A DNA stretch of 64,000 nt from Paenibacillus selenitireducens (GTDB lineage Bacteria > Bacillota > Bacilli > Paenibacillales > Paenibacillaceae), in the NCBI RefSeq assembly GCF_002021565.1, contig NZ_MSZX01000014.1:27-64026 (forward strand). Reading direction: 5' to 3'. This document shows positions 24,483 through 30,692 of this stretch, piece after piece. The notes under the pieces are model-generated. The model did no database searches and was not told where the DNA came from. It saw nothing but the letters and a program-made list of their open reading frames with translations. Every line of letters begins with the position of its first letter. The stretch's first letter is position 1. Both the position numbers and the translations under genes were made by a program.

Positions 24483-24962
24483 TCAATCTTTGCTTAACAT
24501 TGTTTGATAGATCTTTAATATATAGGGCTTTTCTTCTATATTGTCATTATATCCTTCAATGGGTAACCCATCATGAAATGGAGAATTCAAAAAAGCTAAT
24601 ATTATGTCATCCATATGCTTTAATATCTCAAGGTCACATTGAAATGGGAGTTTCTTATGTAAATCAGATATTAAACTAAATCTTAACTGACATGCCAACT
24701 GATCAAACCACAAATAAAAAATCATTCCATGGTTCTGAGTAGAGTCTATTATTTGATCTCGTCTATTCTGGATTACTCTATTAAAAAAATCTCTGTAGTC
24801 TTTTAAAGTCAATGCCTTTATTAGTTCAATATTGGAAGAAATGTGCCACATATTATTAGCAATCTCTTCATCTAAATCGTATTCTGAACTACCAATAAAA
24901 ATTGAATCTGTAATTATGTCTTCTAGATCTTTAAAATAAAGCTCTTTTTTATTCATGCTCAT
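24483..24962 (-). CDS. Unknown cassette protein
   Basis: About 159 aa, predicted mostly helical, no family recognised. Notable are NRVIQNRRDQIIDS, FYLWFDQLACQLRFSLISD and DDIILAFLNSPFHDGLPIEGY. It resembles small Bacillota proteins of unknown function adjacent to contact-dependent systems, but I cannot assign it. The ATG at 24962 is preferred, with GGAG 11 bp upstream; the 5' extension overlaps the preceding separator. Confidence 0.65.
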   Translation of the reverse strand: MSMNKKELYFKDLEDIITDSIFIGSSEYDLDEEIANNMWHISSNIELIKALTLKDYRDFFNRVIQNRRDQIIDSTQNHGMIFYLWFDQLACQLRFSLISDLHKKLPFQCDLEILKHMDDIILAFLNSPFHDGLPIEGYNDNIEEKPYILKIYQTMLSKD

Positions 24963-25005
24963 CTTCGATTCACTCCACTTAAAATGCTTTTTACATTCTC
25001 TCCGA

Positions 25006-25183
25006 GGTTTCACCTAACATCACAGTATTCACGACATTTCACCAACTTAAGGCTCCATTAGGAGCCAGCCGTGATGCGACTAGTCGGTGCAGATGTGTCC
25101 GCCTGATCCCACTTCCCTGCAATCTCCCCGGGCGGACCGAGGGGCGCTAGTCCCGATGCGTGAATACTATGTTACCTGAAGTC
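25006..25183 (-). repeat. attC-like separator, exemplary inner boxes
   Basis: GTATTCACG and CGTGAATAC pair 9 of 9. Outer boxes GTTTCACCTAAC and TATGTTACCTGAAG. The first hairpin contains CTTAAGGCTCCATTAGGAGCC; the second is GTCCGCCTGA with CGGGCGGAC. Confidence 0.75.
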
Positions 25184-25198
25184 ATTACCCTCTTAGAA

Positions 25199-25534
25199 CT
25201 ACATCCAAAAATATCCAAACTCTGCTTTTTCAAGCATCATTAATTGTTTTTCAAAATTTTCTATAGGTTTTATGTCTTCTACGAAATGCCACTTATCTTT
25301 ACTGTCCTGCCAAAAGATCTTCCATTTGTCTTCATGATGTCTAAACTGCGCGATGGGTAATTCAACTCGTTGTCCGGGCATATATGATGGTCTTTCCTGT
25401 AAAAGAGTAATTGTGCTACCTCTAAATTTATAAAAAATCTTATATTCATCCTTGAGATGCTTAGGAATTTTCATTTCAATGTAATTATCTAGTATTTTTT
25501 CAAGCCTCTTCTTTGTAAATGCATCAAATGCCAT
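25199..25534 (-). CDS. DUF3024 family protein
   Basis: About 111 aa. FTKKRLEKILDNYIEMKIPKHLKDEYKIFYKFRG, TLLQERPSY, PIAQFRHHEDKWKIFW and DKWHFVEDIKPIENFE match the usual layout of DUF3024 proteins, whose function is unknown. The ATG at 25534 corresponds to the family start (MxFDxFTKKR). GAGAGGATCATC lies upstream. The longer frame enters the separator. Confidence 0.85.
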   Translation of the reverse strand: MAFDAFTKKRLEKILDNYIEMKIPKHLKDEYKIFYKFRGSTITLLQERPSYMPGQRVELPIAQFRHHEDKWKIFWQDSKDKWHFVEDIKPIENFEKQLMMLEKAEFGYFWM

Positions 25535-25580
25535 GATGATCCTCTCCTTACTTGAATTTATTCTGGTTTTCATAAGCAAT

Positions 25581-25680
25581 GATTTCAGGTAACGTTCATG
25601 TATCTACGAGCCCGAGAGACTAAAGGGAGCCGACGCGACCGGGTCAGATGGACTGAGCCTACGGAATCACTTCTCGAATC
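25581..25680 (-). repeat. attC-like separator, truncated on the right
   Basis: GATTTCAGGTAACG TTCATGTATCTACGAGCCCGAGAGACTAAAGG, then a first-hairpin return GGACTGAGCCTACGG. The second hairpin and the gene-proximal box are lost; the XRE gene stop is at 25689. Confidence 0.6.
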
Positions 25681-25688
25681 CGACTTCA

Positions 25689-25913
25689 CTATTGGTTTTC
25701 TTCAGGAGCATACTCAATTAAATAAGATAACTTGCAGTTAAATGTATCGCATAGCTTGAATAAGGTCTCCAACTTTGTTGTTTCTATATTCGTTTCCCTA
25801 TATAACTTATTGATTGAATTCCGACTTAAACCCGATTTCGCCATCAATTCTGTTATATCATCTATTCTATGTTCCGCCATGAGTTCTCTTATATTGCACT
25901 TGATTACGGTCAT
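25689..25913 (-). CDS. XRE/Cro-family transcriptional regulator
   Basis: About 74 aa. A single helix-turn-helix domain: IRELMAEHRIDDITELMAKSGLSRNSINKLYRETNIETTKLETLFKLCDTFNCKLSYLIEY. The ATG at 25913 is preferred, as GGAGGGG lies 6 bp before it. It faces a divergent short plus-strand gene (26068-26242), and three AAAGTTAA-type sequences lie between them, which suggests autoregulation of a small two-gene module. Confidence 0.87.
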   Translation of the reverse strand: MTVIKCNIRELMAEHRIDDITELMAKSGLSRNSINKLYRETNIETTKLETLFKLCDTFNCKLSYLIEYAPEENQ

Positions 25914-25984
25914 CTTTTTCCCCTCCATATTTCTATCTTATCTCCTACATATGCAATCATCAATGAAAATCAAATTTTTAACTC

Positions 25985-26052
25985 TATAAAGTTAAATATT
26001 CACCTTATAATTAACTTTGTAAGGTTATATAATACCTCTAAAAAGTTAATAA
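25985..26052. promoter_or_regulatory. Divergent promoter region with repeated AAAGTTAA operators
   Basis: The sequence contains AAAGTTAA (25988-25995), its inverse TTAACTTT (26011-26018) and another AAAGTTAA (26042-26049). TATAAT at 26028-26033 fits a plus-strand promoter for the 26068 gene. These are plausible binding sites for the adjacent XRE protein. Confidence 0.5.
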
Positions 26053-26067
26053 GAGAAGGAATACTCT

Positions 26068-26242
26068 ATGGTCAATACATTATTTTAAAACGCTTCGTGA
26101 AGCATTACCAGATCAACTTCAACATACGGTTTTTCTTTACGAAGACGCCCAAATTTCTCTCCAATCCATCCTAGAAAGAAGTATCTACATACAAGGTTTT
26201 AAAGATGCTTTACCAACTCTCAAGCGAATTGCAAAATTCTAG
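26068..26242 (+). pseudogene. Frameshifted 57-aa gene divergent from XRE
   Basis: AAGAGAAGG precedes ATG 26068. MVNTLF is followed by TAA, but deleting one T from the TTTT run gives MVNTLFKTLREALPDQLQ, continuing to SIYIQGFKDALPTLKRIAKF with TAG at 26240-26242. It is the second plus-strand cassette gene, and the partner of the XRE regulator. Function unknown. Confidence 0.6.
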
Positions 26243-26287
26243 TATTTAGAGAGTTGTCTTATGACCATCTTTATTCTATTCTGTTTG

Positions 26288-26332
26288 ATTCTGTCGTATA
26301 ACGTTCTTATATCTACGAACCCGAGAGGCTTA
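26288..26332 (-). repeat. attC-like separator, left end only
   Basis: TTCTGTCGTATAACGTTCTTATATCTACGAACCCGAGAGGCTTA is the standard left arm. The sequence is cut at the stop codon of the next gene (26330). Confidence 0.6.
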
Positions 26333-26731
26333 TTTCTTTAATCTTAATTCGAATTCTTGACATGCGATAACGAAAACGTCGTCATATGTATATATTACAT
26401 ATTGCTTTAACTCCAGATCTCTTGCATTCTTAATATCTCTAAGTATTTTTGTATTAAATATTTCCCCAAAACTACTACTTTCATTGTATGGATTATCAAA
26501 CATCTGTAAACTTACATCTAACTCAATCATATTAAAGTAATAAACTTTCTTGAATAGCAATTCGTATCCAATAAACTCATCATCATCAGATTCTGTACAT
26601 AATAGTCCATTTATCTCACCAATTAATTTAACTTCATTCTTTTGATAATTGAATTGAATATCATCAAGGAAGATCGCGTCTCTTCCATGAATTTCACCTA
26701 ATTCAGTTTTTATAGCTTTGATTTTTTCCAT
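26330..26731 (-). CDS. Unknown cassette protein
   Basis: About 133 aa, acidic, no family recognised. MEKIKAIKTELGEIHGRDAIFLDDIQFNY opens, followed by alternating strands (KLIGEINGLLCTESDDDEFIGYELLFKKVYYFNMIELD) and a C-terminal YDDVFVIACQEFEL. The pattern resembles small immunity-type proteins. The internal ATG at 26731 is used (GAGAGGTG upstream); the 58 codons before it are separator sequence. Confidence 0.68.
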   Translation of the reverse strand: MEKIKAIKTELGEIHGRDAIFLDDIQFNYQKNEVKLIGEINGLLCTESDDDEFIGYELLFKKVYYFNMIELDVSLQMFDNPYNESSSFGEIFNTKILRDIKNARDLELKQYVIYTYDDVFVIACQEFELRLKK

Positions 26732-26776
26732 ATCTTTAACACCTCTCAGATTTATCTTAACCACTATTTTTATCAG

Positions 26777-26949
26777 AATTTCATATAACGTTATTGTATC
26801 TACGAATACGCGAGGCTTAAAGGAGCACCAGCGACTGGGTCCGACGGACTTAGCCTCACAGGGGTGTCTGGATTCAGCCTCTTCGAAAATCCTCGGGCAG
26901 ACCAAGGAGCGTTAGCAACGCGGCATAGATGTGTTGTTATATGATGGGG
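26777..26949 (-). repeat. attC-like separator, full form
   Basis: AATTTCATATAACG ... GTTGTTATATGATG. Inner boxes TGTATCTACG and GCATAGATGTG pair with one bulge. Hairpin 1 has CGCGAGGCTTAAAG with CTTAGCCTCAC; hairpin 2 has the loop side reduced but GGCAGACC is kept. Confidence 0.73.
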
Positions 26950-27003
26950 ATGCCTTCTCTGAATTGATTTCAAAAATCATGTAAAACGCTATTCAATATT
27001 GTT

Positions 27004-27032
27004 TTGATACATGTTTTCACATGTGGTATTAT
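27004..27032 (+). promoter_or_regulatory. Promoter for putative antitoxin RNA
   Basis: TTGATA, 17-bp spacer, TATTAT on the plus strand: a near-consensus sigma-A promoter with no ORF downstream. It points towards the toxin gene's 3' end. Confidence 0.55.
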
Positions 27033-27037
27033 ATATT

Positions 27038-27160
27038 TAATAAAGACCAAGTGCGCTAACACTTGGTCAGTACAATTGGCTTGGATGGTTTATTCCCTTC
27101 TAGGTCATAAAAGGATTAAAACCCACCTTCGGCTACCAATCTTAGGGTGGGTTTTACTTT
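27038..27160 (+). ncRNA. Putative type I antitoxin RNA
   Basis: The region between the plus-strand promoter and the 27118-27155 hairpin. It contains the stem GACCAAGTG...CACTTGGTC and is convergent with the toxin mRNA, sharing its terminator. Antisense pairing with the toxin 3' end is the usual mechanism in TxpA/BsrG-type systems; here it is inference. Confidence 0.45.
27118..27155. terminator. Bidirectional terminator
   Basis: AAAACCCACC pairs with GGTGGGTTTT. T tracts occur on both sides, so it can end both the toxin mRNA and the opposing RNA. Confidence 0.7.
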
Positions 27161-27249
27161 TTCTTGTTGTTATTATTAATGTAAGTTAAAAGAGCAAGAA
27201 TGAATGATCCAAATAGGAACATAATCGTTAGTGCATCTTTCACTTCCAT
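27154..27249 (-). CDS. Holin-like type I toxin peptide (Hol_Tox)
   Basis: A 31-aa peptide: MEVKDALTIMFLFGSFILAL then LTYINNNNKKK. One transmembrane helix with a lysine tail is the pattern of putative holin-like toxins (PF16935, TxpA/BsrG type), which depolarise the membrane when not silenced by antisense RNA. GGAGGTGAAGCC precedes the ATG. Its own promoter is upstream at 27306-27334. It lies inside the array, where toxin-antitoxin cassettes are known to stabilise integrons. Confidence 0.78.
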   Translation of the reverse strand: MEVKDALTIMFLFGSFILALLTYINNNNKKK

Positions 27250-27305
27250 GGCTTCACCTCCTTCCGAAGGGAAACCATGCCCACCCAAGATTCAATTGTA
27301 GTTAT

Positions 27306-27334
27306 ATTTTACCTTTATTCACATATGCGTACAA
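27306..27334 (-). promoter_or_regulatory. Promoter of the toxin gene
   Basis: TTGTAC (27329-27334), 17-bp spacer, TAAAAT (27306-27311) on the minus strand, about 55 bp before the toxin ATG. Confidence 0.55.
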
Positions 27335-27380
27335 GTGTTCTTATATTTTCTTGTATAAGTTTTTAGATCTTCATTCTGCA

Positions 27381-27424
27381 TCCCTTTTATATAACGGCCC
27401 TGTATTCACGATGTTACTGATGTA
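27381..27424 (-). repeat. attC-like separator, collapsed
   Basis: TTATATAACGGCCCTGTATTCACGATGTTACTGATG joins a normal left arm to a normal right box (GATGTTAC-TGATG) with almost nothing between. It is the last recognisable separator on the right. Confidence 0.55.
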
Positions 27425-27463
27425 AACGACTTCTTCGAACTACTTTCATATCTCATAAAAAAA

Positions 27464-28105
27464 CTACTTTAATTCATATATTATCTTGTCTAATACTTCC
27501 TTTCCAAATACCACATTATGCCCCGAAATCCATGTTTTAGCATCCAGTTCTTTATATTTTAAAATTGTATCCTTAAATACCTCTTTTTTCGAATAAATAC
27601 TCGGTAGGATTTCTTCTATTGAATCTCCAATATTATCTCCAACATTTATTACTTTTTCTTCTTCATCTAGTACACTGATTGAGTCTATCGTATGTCCAGG
27701 TGTATAAAACAATCTCACTTTGTCTTCTGGAAAATACAGTTCATTCTCAAACACTAAAGTTGGTAGACATTTTTCTACTATACCATCACAGTACTTTCCA
27801 TACCTATCAAGCATTTCATCCCATTTATCATTGATTAAATCTCTGCAGAGTCGATGTGATATGATTATCGGATTTTGAAATGAACCGTTCCCCCATATAT
27901 GATCCCAGTGATGATGCGTATTAATAATAATCATTGGCTTTCTCTCAGTCCCCAAGTATTCCAGGATTGGTTCCATACATTTATGACCTAAACCCGTATC
28001 AATGATGTAGTTATATCTTGTCCCCAATATCAAATGAATATTTTGATTGAAATCATAACTGAATGTAAATACAATATTCCTATTACTAATCTTGTTAATT
28101 TCCAT
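27464..28105 (-). CDS. MBL-fold metallo-hydrolase
   Basis: 213 aa. A metallo-beta-lactamase-fold hydrolase with the zinc motif IINTHHHWDHIWG near residue 60, the second ligand in YTPGHTIDSIS and a C-terminal WISGHN. NYIIDTGLGHK is the usual lead-in strand. Substrate unknown (glyoxalase II or lactonase-type). GGAGGAATG precedes the ATG. A separator flanks only its downstream side, so it is either the first cassette or the flanking chromosomal gene. Confidence 0.88.
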   Translation of the reverse strand: MEINKISNRNIVFTFSYDFNQNIHLILGTRYNYIIDTGLGHKCMEPILEYLGTERKPMIIINTHHHWDHIWGNGSFQNPIIISHRLCRDLINDKWDEMLDRYGKYCDGIVEKCLPTLVFENELYFPEDKVRLFYTPGHTIDSISVLDEEEKVINVGDNIGDSIEEILPSIYSKKEVFKDTILKYKELDAKTWISGHNVVFGKEVLDKIIYELK

Positions 28106-28185
28106 GCTTTCATTCCTCCACGATTAAATGATTAACTCACTGTATCATTTTTGTCTTTCGGTATTTCAGTTAACTCCTATTCTGC

Positions 28186-28217
28186 GAATTCGTCTATTAC
28201 CCGAATAGACGGAATTC
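28186..28217. repeat. Near-perfect 13-bp palindrome
   Basis: GAATTCGTCTATT, loop ACCCG, AATAGAC(G)GAATTC. It has no T tract on either side. It lies about 80 bp upstream of the MBL-fold gene and at the array's right border. It may be an operator or a recombination-related structure. Confidence 0.55.
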
Positions 28218-28283
28218 ACCTTTCCCCAAAATCCCTTTCGCTTTACGAATCCTCCAGTAAATGAGTGCGAAACTTCCAGAGAA

Positions 28284-28435
28284 CTACCGAATGGCATGCA
28301 GCCATTTCGGTTTTGCAGACATTCGCACAATCATGCTACTGTATTCTGGATTTATACAGATTTGGGACTCTTCTCTAAAATTCGACTCCATTACACAAAA
28401 AACCTCCGTTTCTCTAATAAATTGTGAATTATTGC
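28284..28435. other. Structured non-coding stretch between hydrolase and DUF5643 fragment
   Basis: Contains the hairpin ACCGAATGGC-ATGCA-GCCATTTCGGT (about 28289-28314) and no convincing gene. A 67-codon minus-strand frame here (28284-28487) overlaps a terminator and lacks an RBS, so I reject it as a gene. Similar short ORF-like stretches seem familiar from Paenibacillus genomes, but that is memory, not evidence. Confidence 0.35.
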
Positions 28436-28440
28436 AATAT

Positions 28441-28473
28441 AAAAAGGGACACACTGCTATGGCAGTGGTCCCT
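28441..28473 (-). terminator. Intrinsic terminator
   Basis: AGGGAC(C)ACTGC pairs with GCAGTG(T)GTCCCT, followed by TTTTT on the minus strand, 40 bp after the DUF5643-like fragment. Confidence 0.75.
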
Positions 28474-28512
28474 GTTCTTTCGGTCATCGACTTACGCGAT
28501 CGTTGTTTACGT

Positions 28513-28881
28513 TTACTTCTTTAATTCAATCATGATGTCATCTAATACAATTTCTTCTCTATCTTTATTAGATTTGTCGACTTTTGGAATTTCTTTTGTT
28601 CTTCCATCTTTCGTTATTTCAACAGATCCATGATTCTCAGAAGTATATTCATACAGGTTGATATGAGGTGTTACAAATAGTGTCGTCGCATTCGGGTCTA
28701 ATTTTTCGAACGTTTTACTCCAACTCATGTTATATCCATCCCGATCACCTGATCCCTCATTGCCTTTACCCGAGTAATGATTTCCTAAATCATCTTTAAT
28801 ATCTAAATCGACATCTACTCCGTGCCAATTGTTTCTTACCTCCATCGAAATCACTTGATTGTAATATACGATAAAGGACAT
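28513..28881 (-). pseudogene. C-terminal fragment of a DUF4179/DUF5643 anti-sigma-type protein
   Basis: About 122 codons. VRNNWHGVDVDLDIKDDLGNHYSGKGNEGSG, WSKTFEKLDPNATTLFVTPHI and a charged tail (KVDKSNKDREEIVLDDIMIEL) match the C-terminal extracellular DUF5643 domain of Bacillota anti-sigma-factor proteins. The N-terminal anti-sigma and transmembrane parts are missing. No good RBS before the first Met. It keeps its terminator, so the truncation lies upstream, toward 28882-29029. Confidence 0.6.
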
Positions 28882-29029
28882 CGGCGTGACAGAGAGTTTC
28901 TCTATTTATCGAGGTCCATTCCGACCGCGTTTAGAGGTAGTTTTTTCGCCAATTAGAATATCCACTTCAGATGTGGGCAAGAAGCTTCTTTTTTCTGTGT
29001 TTCAAACGATTCATTTAGGCGAACCGCAT

Positions 29030-30475
29030 CTATTGGTTCACTTTAAAATTCACTTCCGGATATTTGGCGGCTAATCCTTGAAGTACAGAATCGTCCTTTC
29101 CTTTTAAATACCGGTCGAAAAAAGCAACACTAAATTCATTCACGATGCGGTGGTCCCGCCGAGGGTCTGGACCGTTCAATCCCAGCAGCGGAGAGAATAA
29201 TGCTAGATCGGAATAGCTTGCATGCTTAGATCCTGGAATAAGTAAGGATAAACCGCCGCCTGCCAGCGCATTGCCCGATTTCTGAATATATTCTTTCCTC
29301 GGGGCTTCAAACGCCTCACGGCTTACCCCACCTAACTGCTTGGCAACATCATCGTAAGAGGTCATCACCTTATCGTATGTCTCCTCTGAATACATCATTA
29401 AAAATGGCTTTCCAAGTCCTTTGTCAGAAACCGGGGGACCATAAAATCCGCCGTCCATACTCAGGGCAGCCTTCACACGCGGATCATTCTTGACCATCTG
29501 CAGCGTAACGGCTCCACCGAATGAATGTCCAAGCATGCCAATTCGATCCATATCGATTTTGCCTGTAAAACGCCCGGCCGGATCATTCCAGTTCAGCTTC
29601 TCCACTTGATTGAGCACAAAGGTGGCATCGGAAGTCCATAGCTGGATGTGCTTGGTGTACTCGGCATTGGAAGTCAAGTTGGGATCGGTTCTGCTCAACG
29701 CTACGCGTCCGTCAGGATACACGGTGGCAGCCGCTTCATAAGCGTAGTCGATGGCCATAACGATATAGCCATGGCTTGCCAGTTCCTCCATCTGGAACAT
29801 ATTTTGATTGCGATACCCGTTCATCCCGTGGGTAAAAATCAATACAGGATACCGGCTTTCCGAGTCCGATAGCTTGGCTTCCAACTTCGAATGCGTTTTG
29901 ATCAGATTCAAATGGCTTAGCGTAAAAGCTGGAAGGTTCATCATTTTTGTCGATATGGCTTGCGTCATTTTCGAAGCGTTCTGGAGATAAGTGCTCTGCT
30001 CTTCCTTACCTCCTTCAGCGGCCGGATACCACACTTGAACCATCAGTTCACGCTTGTCAGCCGTGTTCTCCGAGTATGGTTCATGCCGTTGTTCATCTAC
30101 CCAATGATAGACGGTTGATCCAACTGCATAAGTCCCCGTTGGTTTCTCAAATGAGAATATCGGCATAAACCAAGGTGGAGCAATTGAAACAATTAAAAAC
30201 ATGATCAATAATACCATCTGTATCGAGAACGCGATCGGACTTCGGCGTCCTTCTTTCCGCCTGCCCATGTAGAAATAAACCGTTAATACGAATGGCGTTA
30301 AATAAGCCGGAATCATCTCCCATCGGCCACCTTCCACGGCAACCTGTGCAATCACCAAACCAAAGGCGACCGCCAATGGGATGACAGAAGTCTTCCCGAC
30401 CTTCCTGTTCGCAATAACCGCCCAGAACAACAATCCAAAATTGACCGCAATCAACACGACCTCCAAAAGTCTCAT
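29030..30475 (-). CDS. Membrane-anchored alpha/beta hydrolase (PAF-acetylhydrolase-like)
   Basis: About 481 aa. The first 120 residues hold four predicted transmembrane helices; the rest is an alpha/beta-hydrolase domain. LIFTHGMNGYRNQNMF is the oxyanion region, GMLGHSFGGAVT the nucleophile elbow (Ser), ALSMDGGFYG the Asp and GSKHASYSDL the His. The layout fits platelet-activating-factor acetylhydrolase/dienelactone-hydrolase-like esterases. The ATG at 30475 gives GTAGGAGG a spacing of 7-8. Confidence 0.85.
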   Translation of the reverse strand: MRLLEVVLIAVNFGLLFWAVIANRKVGKTSVIPLAVAFGLVIAQVAVEGGRWEMIPAYLTPFVLTVYFYMGRRKEGRRSPIAFSIQMVLLIMFLIVSIAPPWFMPIFSFEKPTGTYAVGSTVYHWVDEQRHEPYSENTADKRELMVQVWYPAAEGGKEEQSTYLQNASKMTQAISTKMMNLPAFTLSHLNLIKTHSKLEAKLSDSESRYPVLIFTHGMNGYRNQNMFQMEELASHGYIVMAIDYAYEAAATVYPDGRVALSRTDPNLTSNAEYTKHIQLWTSDATFVLNQVEKLNWNDPAGRFTGKIDMDRIGMLGHSFGGAVTLQMVKNDPRVKAALSMDGGFYGPPVSDKGLGKPFLMMYSEETYDKVMTSYDDVAKQLGGVSREAFEAPRKEYIQKSGNALAGGGLSLLIPGSKHASYSDLALFSPLLGLNGPDPRRDHRIVNEFSVAFFDRYLKGKDDSVLQGLAAKYPEVNFKVNQ

Positions 30476-30596
30476 CTGCATCCCTCCTACAATAAGTGAA
30501 TGAATAAGTTTCATCTTACTCCTGAAAAATGAAGATAAAAGAAGGGAAATTCTGAATTTTTTCTCAAGATTCTTTGTTACGGCCTGCGAACATGCA

Positions 30597-30632
30597 AAAG
30601 AAGCTGCCTTCCCTCAGGAAAACAGCTTCTTC
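30597..30632 (-). terminator. Intrinsic terminator of the chemoreceptor gene
   Basis: AAGAAGCTG pairs with CAGCTTCTT around the loop TTTTCCTGAGGGAAGG, followed by TTTT on the minus strand. Confidence 0.7.
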
Positions 30633-30692
30633 ATTGTTAACTTTTGATTTAATCAATTCCTGCGTGATGCTTGTTCGAGGTAAGCTGGATTC

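Larger units (their letters stand above)
1556..27424 (-). other. Integron-like gene cassette array without integrase
   Basis: About 30 separators (listed individually) alternate with mostly single genes, nearly all on the minus strand. On that strand each separator runs RYYYAAC-like box, short spacer, inner box, one or two internal hairpins, complementary inner box, longer spacer, then GTTRRRY-like box, and the next gene follows. Stop codons often abut or overlap the first box (for example 3468-3470). The best R' boxes read GTTAGGT; others read GTTATGT or GTTATAT, which departs from strict GTTRRRY. No tyrosine recombinase or attI is visible in the window. In this orientation attI and intI would be expected to the right of 27.4 kb. 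Confidence 0.65.

Noticed and set aside
26732-26905. N-terminal extension of the 26330-26731 protein
   Set aside because: Those codons lie inside the separator and lack coding character.
1556-27424. CRISPR array
   Set aside because: Repeat units are 70-200 bp, divergent and palindromic, spacers are whole genes, and there are no cas genes.
1556-27424. REP/MITE-like scattered repeats
   Set aside because: Copies alternate with single genes in one orientation and share boxes at fixed places. I kept the attC reading, but a MITE origin of the side hairpins is not excluded.
28284-28487. 67-aa minus-strand gene
   Set aside because: It overlaps a strong terminator and a hairpin, lacks an RBS, and the sequence has structured non-coding character.
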